Assembly: GCF_024139115.2 (NCBI RefSeq)
Contig: NC_085140.1
Span: 429,349,240-429,413,239, forward strand
From: Armigeres subalbatus
Lineage: Eukaryota > Arthropoda > Insecta > Diptera > Culicidae
DNA: 64,000 nucleotides
Reading direction: 5' to 3'
Under the pieces are notes generated by a model that worked only from the letters and a program-made list of their open reading frames with translations, made no database searches and was not told the origin of the DNA. The translations under genes were made by a program, and so were the position numbers. Below are positions 57,791 to 64,000 of the stretch, in pieces. Positions within the stretch are counted from its first letter, which is position 1; each line of letters opens with the position of its first letter.

Positions 57791-58299
57791 ATCAAATAAA
57801 AAGTTATCACTCCACTATGTACATATAATAATCTCGATTCATATTCTCAATTTTAATCTTTTAATTTATCTCAAAATGGCAGACATGTCAATGCTGCTAC
57901 AGCAGAATTGTTAGAAAATAACTACTTAGGCCTATACAAATACTTAAAAACTATTTTGTCTCCCTCCCCCTCGGATTTTTTTTGCAAAAAAATAATATTT
58001 TGAGGGAGCAACAAAATAAAATTCGGATAATTTTTAGGATTTTCAAAACATTCTAGGTTTTTTTTGATTTTCTTTTCATTTTAATATTTATTTTTTATTA
58101 TCCCCTCCCCCTTGACCTTTCGGAGACCAGTAGGACAAAATGTTAATTTAATATTTGTAACGGCCTTATCTGACGATTATTACGCTTATTTAGAATTTCC
58201 ATGAGAAATTTTAAATTCAGATCGTTTTTTTTTGTGTTATAAATGGAATGAAAAATGGTACACCCAACCAGCGAGTGTTAGTTTTTTTTTATTATTCTT
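57791..58299. other. Gene-free end of block B
   Basis: AT-rich; collinear with 45560-45990 of block A. Confidence 0.4.
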
Positions 58300-58381
58300 T
58301 ATTAAAACCTACCAAAATCTGTTTAAGAACTAGGCATATGCGAAATTGTTAGTTTGTATATCGAATTATAGGAAAGTCTCA
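58300..58381. repeat. Flank repeat X, copy at the right of block B
   Basis: TTATTAAAACCTACCAAAAT, TAGGCATATGCGAAATTGTT and GAATTATAGGAAAGTCTCA; see 36825-36912. Confidence 0.7.
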
Positions 58382-59110
58382 CATCCACTAGTAAAGTGTA
58401 GGTAAACTGATTTCAAACTGATAAATTTTAGATGTCCCTTTTATTCCACAAATCTGGATCTATCCATGGAAGTGTGTGTAGCGCCACTGAACCTGAAGCT
58501 CAATTCACAGCCAGATTTCGAAACAAAGTTGTCTCTCTGGAGGCACCGCTTTTTTTCCGCTTGCCACTTGGAGCAAACTGCAACATTCAGGTGGAAATAT
58601 TCCGCAAGACTTCCCCACTTTTTTGGCAAACGAATTGAATTATGGGCTTTTCGACTTTGAGTTCCACTCTTGGGATTCCACTCCACCGAGCCAACGAAGC
58701 CATTGGAATTGATCTATCGGTCTTCGAGGGGTTCACAACTTCGTTTTTTTGCTTCAAACCTGTATCAAATGTTTCGATTTTAAAATTTCAACACAATGTT
58801 TTCGCTATGAAATTTAATTTGCCTTTTCCGGGAATGATTAATCTCACATTCAGCTCCTGTCACCCGCTATGAAGAGCTGCGTCCCAGACTGGTAATTAAT
58901 TTCATCTCATATTTTGCTTCCCTTTCATCTCGTTTCAGCCAAACACACGAGCACTCACGAGAATCAACCCGAGCTCAATAACGGTACGTACACGGCAGCA
59001 GATATGAAAGTTTATATTTTTTCCTATCGTACGGTTTTTTATGCATTTTAACACTGTCAATTCGTCCGTCAGAGAAATTCCATTTCCTAAATGAAAACAA
59101 ATATAATGGA
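58382..59110. other. Single-copy-looking stretch
   Basis: GC-richer than block B. Short frames near 58432-58686 show no family. Probably intronic or intergenic, given the exon downstream. Confidence 0.35.
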
Positions 59111-59506
59111 ACGTACACACGGTCAAGCAGTTCGACCAACATTGACTCCACCTCCCGTTTATTCAAACATTCATCAATTTTTATCAACACCGACACGAAC
59201 AATCAATTTATTCGACCAACAATATCACACACGAACGACCGAAGCGCCAACTCGAGCACCAACCATCAAAAAATATATGGGGGTTTGTGCAGCTTCACTA
59301 CAAATGCTCAAACATGTTCGGCGAACCTTGACTCCACCCCCGACAACTCAAACCAAAATCAAACCGTTTTAATTTTTTCCAACCGAGCCGCCAACTGTCA
59401 AATGGTTGTTCGAACAACTTCACACACGTTCCAACAAAGCAGCAACCGAAGCGTTTTCTTGGGGGTGGAGTCAATGTTCGTCGAACTGCTTGACTGGTGT
59501 GTACGT
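59111..59506 (+). mobile_element. 396-bp MITE (same family as 14675-15070)
   Basis: ACGTACACACGGTCAAGCAG at the left faces CTTGACTGGTGTGTACGT at the right. The full interior matches the inverted copy at 14675-15070. Confidence 0.8.
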
Positions 59507-59904
59507 AGCATAACACACACGTACACATTGCATACAACCTGTGATGGGGAACACAGCTTTCCCACTTTATTCATGGACGGAGGCACACACACATTGTAGG
59601 CTACCAATTTTCACATTATTTAATCCCGTAGCGGGGTATTTCGAAATCTGCTGATGGAGATTGCCGACGCACGTGGCTAGTGGCCACCATTTCCAAATTA
59701 AATAATCCGCTTTTCCACCATCATCGCTCAGCCCTTTTCCATCAACAACTTTTCGTTCCGCTTCTCACCTGTCGATGTCCGAGCTACCGAATCCTGTTTT
59801 TATAACGGCATCAGCGGAAAACCAAGAAACATGTTCGGTTGCGTATTTTTTTGGTTTGTTTGTACATTTATTGTATTCTCGTTTTTTTAACTTTCTAATT
59901 CCAG

Positions 59905-60008
59905 AAGCAAATTTTCCACGATTCGCGGAACCCATTCCCAACATCACGGTAACCATCGGACGGGACGCACTGCTGGCTTGCGTGGTGGAAAACCTCAAAG
60001 GATATAGG
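59905..60008 (+). CDS. Exon of a DIP-type immunoglobulin-superfamily gene
   Basis: A 104-base exon between a strong acceptor (TTTTTTTAACTTTCTAATTCCAG, pyrimidine tract ending at 59904) and the donor GTGAGT at 60009. It encodes 34 complete residues including FPRFAEPIPNITVTIGRD, ALLACVVENLKGYR. This is the start of the first Ig domain of Dpr-interacting proteins (DIPs), neuronal surface proteins that bind Dpr partners during synapse specification; the cysteine in LLACVV is the first of the Ig disulphide pair. Neighbouring exons are outside the window or not recognised, as usual for DIP genes with very long introns. Which DIP paralogue it is cannot be said; the related lachesin/amalgam group is less likely. 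Confidence 0.8.
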
Positions 60009-61889
60009 GTGAGTGTTTTGAATTGAATGTGTTTTAGATTTCAATACGATTCTCACTAAAGATTACCAATTATTCCACATGTTGAGGTCAATGTTTGAAA
60101 CTAATTAGTTTCGGAGGTGCCTCAGAATCACCAGTGGTAAAATATTATTTGTGATTCAAACATAAACATGAACTGAATTCAAAATTCACAAATAATAACG
60201 GAGATTACAACCCAACAAACATTTGAAGCTAATAAAGCGCTTATTCAACTAAAAATAGTCTTATTCAGTTAGAAAACTAGCATATTCAGTTGAAATTGTT
60301 TGTTGGGAAAACACTAAAGAAGTTTTTTTTTTCATTTTTAAGAGACCAAACAAAAATGTTAAGTACTCCATGTTACGTCTGTTACATTACAACCGCTGCT
60401 TCTATCACTTGTTTTGAGAAAAAAAATGTAACCTGTATGTTTGTTCTCTGTGGTAGTACGAAAAAGACTAACATTAACAACATCACCGGTTTCCAATCGA
60501 CCATTTACAAACAATTTACCGTTGGAAAACTTGAACAGTTGAAGATTTATCGAGTGTGACGTTCGTTTATCTATGTTGATAACATTGATTCAATTTAAAA
60601 TTTCTGTTGTAATAACTTTGGTAGAGATTTTTGAACTCAGAAAATATTTATCCTTTTCACTAGGCTTACGGTAAGCTTCCCCATGTTATTACAGCAAATT
60701 GATTCACCTTTCCACAAGCTGTCATCATTACCATCACCACCAAAGTCGTTATCATATCATAAGAACGAGTTCATCATCGCCAGCTGTTCATACACTTCTC
60801 AAGACCGAGAACCGAGCCCATCAAGCGGAGGAGCAACCAACGGGCGCAGTCAACGAACCAAACTGCAAAGCCAACAGCTCCTGTCAACCGACGACGCTCT
60901 GATACAGACAGATATTGGACTCGTGAAGGATTCCGGTGAAAAATCCTTCTCGTTTTCGCAATGTGACAAGAGCTCAACCTTTCGAGGTTGCAGTTGGCCT
61001 TCTGCTGCCGGAGATATCATACTCACTCGTCGCACGCGATGGGTTGGGGCGAGTAACGATCATAAACTGTCTCGCTGCCGCACAGAAGGACCAATCTTCA
61101 AAAAGACGGTCAAAAACCATTTTTTTAAAATGATCCAAATTGATAACTTGAGTCATGGGTTGTTAGTAGAATACTTGACGATGATGTAAACATAGTTTTG
61201 AGTCATTTTATTCGGATGGATCTTACCTTTACAGTCAATACAAGTTGAGCAAGTTGTCGATTTTTAATTCTGTTAAATCTTGTAACATTTATCTTACTGC
61301 TTCATTATGTTGGCCACAACGTATACATCAACCAAACCTATTATATTTGGCACCATTACAAATTGTAGTCCAAAAACTAATAAAGCCACGCATATACGTT
61401 CGTAAATTATTTTTGGTTGCGCAGTAAGTACTCGGTCTTTATTATGTATAAAATTATTATTGTATTATCTTCTTGCTGTATTCATTGTGAAATTCAAAAA
61501 GGTACCCATCGGTACCCATCAATGAAATTCACACTGTAGTTTCATTTTTTTTGTCAGGAATCCAATCCTGCAAAAAACAGGTTCCGCCACCCTCCGCCCG
61601 CACAGTTATTTCGTTTTTACTGACAGTGGTCGTTTCGGTCTTGCCAATCAATTTTGATAAAAAGCAACGCACAATATGTTTTCTCTTCTCCTTCTACTTC
61701 TTATTTGCTCCAATACAATTGTGCGATATCAGCTGAAAAGGGTTGTGCACTTATTACGTAAGCGTTATTTTCGGGTTTTCAACATCCCTCCCTTCATGTA
61801 AGATTTCTTACATACAAATGATTTTTTATTTATAGGTAAAACAACAGATCCCCCTCCCCCATGCTTAATATGTGTACGGATTGTACCCC
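60009..61889. other. Probable DIP-gene intron
   Basis: No further Ig exon is seen. A 168-residue open frame (60683-61189) has no motif and lacks splice support. Otherwise AT-rich. Confidence 0.4.
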
Positions 61890-62030
61890 GTTTGGCATAA
61901 AGTCATTTGGCATAATGCCGTTTGGCATAATGTCGTTTGGCATAAAGTCATTTGGCATAATGGCCGTTTGGCATAAGGCCGTTTGGCATAATGGTCGTTT
62001 GGCATAAGGTCATTTGGCATAATTGTTATT
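61890..62030. repeat. Minisatellite, TTTGGCATAATG(C/T)CG-type unit
   Basis: At least eight units of about 15 bp containing TTTGGCATAA, with alternating following bases (AGTCA, TGCCG, TGTCG, GGTCA). Confidence 0.9.
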
Positions 62031-62244
62031 TGAGTTGTGTAATGGATAAGTAAGATTTGTTGAGCCATTCAGTTACGTGGTTTCCTTCATTTGGGCAATA
62101 CACGATAATTGGGAACGGAATTGTACGACGTGACAAGTTAAGAATAAAGAACCTGTCAAAACGGGACTATTTGAAATGTTGACGCACCTACCAGCAAGAT
62201 AGATCAGTATTAAATTAAATTGACATTTGTGGCTTGTTTTGTCT

Positions 62245-62590
62245 TTCATGTAAGGGCAAGCAAGAAAACTTGCCCATTTCTCCCTTTTATGAGCAAACGG
62301 TTTCTAAGAAAGGATCATATTTCCCCTTGCATTGAACCGAGCGTATCAAATTCTTGAATTGAAAGAAAGGGTCATATTTCTCTTTCTTTCTCTCTGCTGG
62401 GCAAATGCCTCCTTTAAAAGAAGGGATAATTGTTTCCGTTTCCTTAAGCCGAGCAAATGCCTGAATTGAAGGAAGAAATCATATCGTCTCTTGCCGTCTG
62501 CCGGGCAAATGCACCTTTTGAAAGAAGGGAAATATCTTCCCGTGTCTTAAACCAAACAAATTCCTGAATAGAAAGAAGGAACCATTTCGA
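62245..62590. repeat. Decayed repeat of about 60-65 bp, group 1
   Basis: Phrases such as GGGCAAATGC, TGAATTGAAAGAAAGG and ATCATATTTC recur at roughly 60-65 bp. Related to 63200-63860. Confidence 0.6.
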
Positions 62591-62730
62591 CTCTATGACA
62601 TTACCCATATAATGCCATTACCCCAAAGACCACTACCACGAACGCCATTACCCGAATGAATGTCATCACCCATCACCCCGAGTGGGTCACTACCCCGAAT
62701 GAGCCAGTACCCCCAGTAGTCCTGATTTCA
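62591..62730. repeat. Minisatellite of CATTACCC-type units
   Basis: Repeated NCATTACCCNNAATG and CACTACCCCGAATGAG pieces; irregular. Confidence 0.65.
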
Positions 62731-63200
62731 AGTTAATAGTTTATTTCAGTGAAAAAAAATTAATCAATAGAAATTTATTTATAATTCATGTGAATGATTA
62801 TTACTTGTTTTACGACTTATTCAATAGCAGGCGACTCCAGTTGAGTAAATTACACAATTTTTACGAGAATTTTTATCGTGGATCCTTACTTATTTTTTGA
62901 TCCTTTTACAAGGTTCACCGTGTTGGACTCGCGATTCGTTTCATCGAACTCGAACTGTTTGAAAACAGTATAGAACGATTAGTTCTTGGTCCAAAAACTC
63001 CCATTTCATATCATGTGCTACCTTTGAAGATTGTTTAAGCTGATGTGAGAATTACGAGAAAATTTCAGCCCACGTCGACTGGACTTGAGCCGGCACGCGA
63101 ACATGTATTTAAACAATGTAAAGGGGTATAAAAAGTTGCTTCTGAAATTTGCCGGAGATAAACCTTACTGTGACAAGAAGGGCATGACGACAAGACCCTA
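62731..63200. other. Gene-free stretch
   Basis: No recognised structure. Confidence 0.35.
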
Positions 63201-63860
63201 GAATGAGAAAATCTCTTCTGTTCTTCAAATATGCTTGTTCCTCTTATGGCATGGCAGGAATATTTCCTTATACCTTTCAAACGCAATCATTTAAAAGAGA
63301 TTCATCTAAACAAGGCATTATCATCTCTGTACACATTAAACCGACAAATGCGTTTATTAAAAGAAGGTATTACCAACTCTGTTCGCCTTATATCTGGCAA
63401 ATCTGTTTATCTAAAGAAGGCATTATCAACTCTGTCCGCCTTAAACCGGCCCAACGCATTTATTTAAAGAAGGTGCTATCTTTTATGTTCGCCATATACC
63501 GGGCAAATGAGTTCATTAAAAGAAAGCATTATCAACTCTGTTCGCCTTGTATCGGGCAAATGCGTTCATCTGCAGAAGGCATTATCACCTTATTATAGTT
63601 TGCATTATATTAGACAAATGCGTTTATTAAAAGAAGGCATTATCATCTCCGTTCGCCTTAAACCGGGCAAATGCGTTAATTTGAAAAAGGCATTACCTCC
63701 TCTTTCTGCCTTGTATTGAACAAATGCATTCATTTCAAGAAGGCATTACCTCCTGTGTTTGCCATAAACCGTTACCGTTCATTTAAAAAAGGTATTTTTT
63801 CCACTGCACACCTATATTAATAGAAAGAAGGTGTTATCTCTTCACTTACACCATTTCTTT
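63201..63860. repeat. Minisatellite of about 55-60 bp, group 2
   Basis: The unit contains GGGCAAATGCGTT, ATTAAAAGAAGGCATTATCA and CTCTGTTCGCCTTA, repeated about ten times with drift. The 131-residue open frame here is a translation of the repeat. Confidence 0.85.
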
Positions 63861-64000
63861 AGAAAAAGGATGATTTCTGGAAAAGGATGATAATGGCCTA
63901 GAATGATAATTTAAGTCAAAAATGTTTATTAAACATAATCTTTATTGCGTTTCTCTGAGTAACTCTAAGTAGTATATACTTTTATTTTAAACAAATTCTT

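Larger units (their letters stand above)
48480..58290 (+). repeat. Block B: composite block with nested transposons
   Basis: The better-preserved copy of the pair A/B. Order: DNA element 48615-49110, hexamer-tailed insertion 49138-50264, Jockey tail 50290-50655 (minus), C-rich-tailed element 50655-50830 (minus), RTE 50882-55801 split by the foldback element, palindromic MITE 56630-56889, end of the TIR element 57573-57790. Confidence 0.8.

Noticed and set aside
60683..61189. 168-residue plus-strand frame in the probable DIP intron
   Set aside because: No recognised motif and no splice context; low-complexity N-terminus.
63203..63719. 131- and 70-residue frames
   Set aside because: They follow the minisatellite period and have no family resemblance.
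1..64000. CRISPR arrays, bacterial operons, rRNA genes
   Set aside because: No regular short repeats with unique spacers, no Shine-Dalgarno-ordered genes and no rRNA-like sequence were found.

Overview
The window looks like nuclear DNA of a culicine mosquito (Aedes-like). The evidence is AT-rich intergenic DNA with very few host exons, a dense and nested mixture of RTE, Jockey and CR1 non-LTR elements plus a BEL/Pao retrotransposon, many foldback MITEs, (CA)n-linked 167-bp arrays whose tail contains GTATACTTAGTATAC, and a neuronal immunoglobulin-gene exon of dipteran type. No bacterial gene, operon or CRISPR array is visible. Family names come from reading motifs, not from database searches.

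Region by region. 1-6614: a foldback MITE, then a plus-strand RTE-like reverse transcriptase broken by two insertions: a 1,294-bp retroelement with a 15-bp target duplication (484-1777) and a decayed minus-strand BEL/Pao element (1991-6402). 7079-9273: a TA-flanked MITE, another RTE scrap, a 182-bp MITE with an 8-bp target duplication, and the only intact host-like gene, a 238-residue DUF4729-type protein (8557-9273). 9274-23394: mostly gene-free, with several MITEs, 167-bp tandem arrays, and a GC-richer stretch that may be a promoter or 5' exon. 23395-32350: MITE nested in MITE, a paralogous segment, a Jockey element (minus strand) split by a hAT-like element, and a CR1 element (minus strand) split by a minisatellite. 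32860-35310: repeat units that each carry a sequence matching the histone-mRNA 3' stem-loop.

36915-58290 holds two copies of one composite block (A, 36915-45965; B, 48480-58290). Each contains a Jockey tail, a hexamer-tailed insertion, an RTE element and a CACTATGG-ended foldback element inside the RTE endonuclease. Block A is 6-7% shorter than B in every interval measured, through small deletions, which looks more like unpolished sequence than biology. 58290-64000 contains a 396-bp MITE, one Ig-domain exon of a DIP-type cell-adhesion gene (59905-60008) and several minisatellites.

Functionally this is an intergenic or intronic transposon graveyard around two host loci. Its main value is chronological: nested insertions, exact target duplications and paralogous empty sites let the order of events be read from the sequence.
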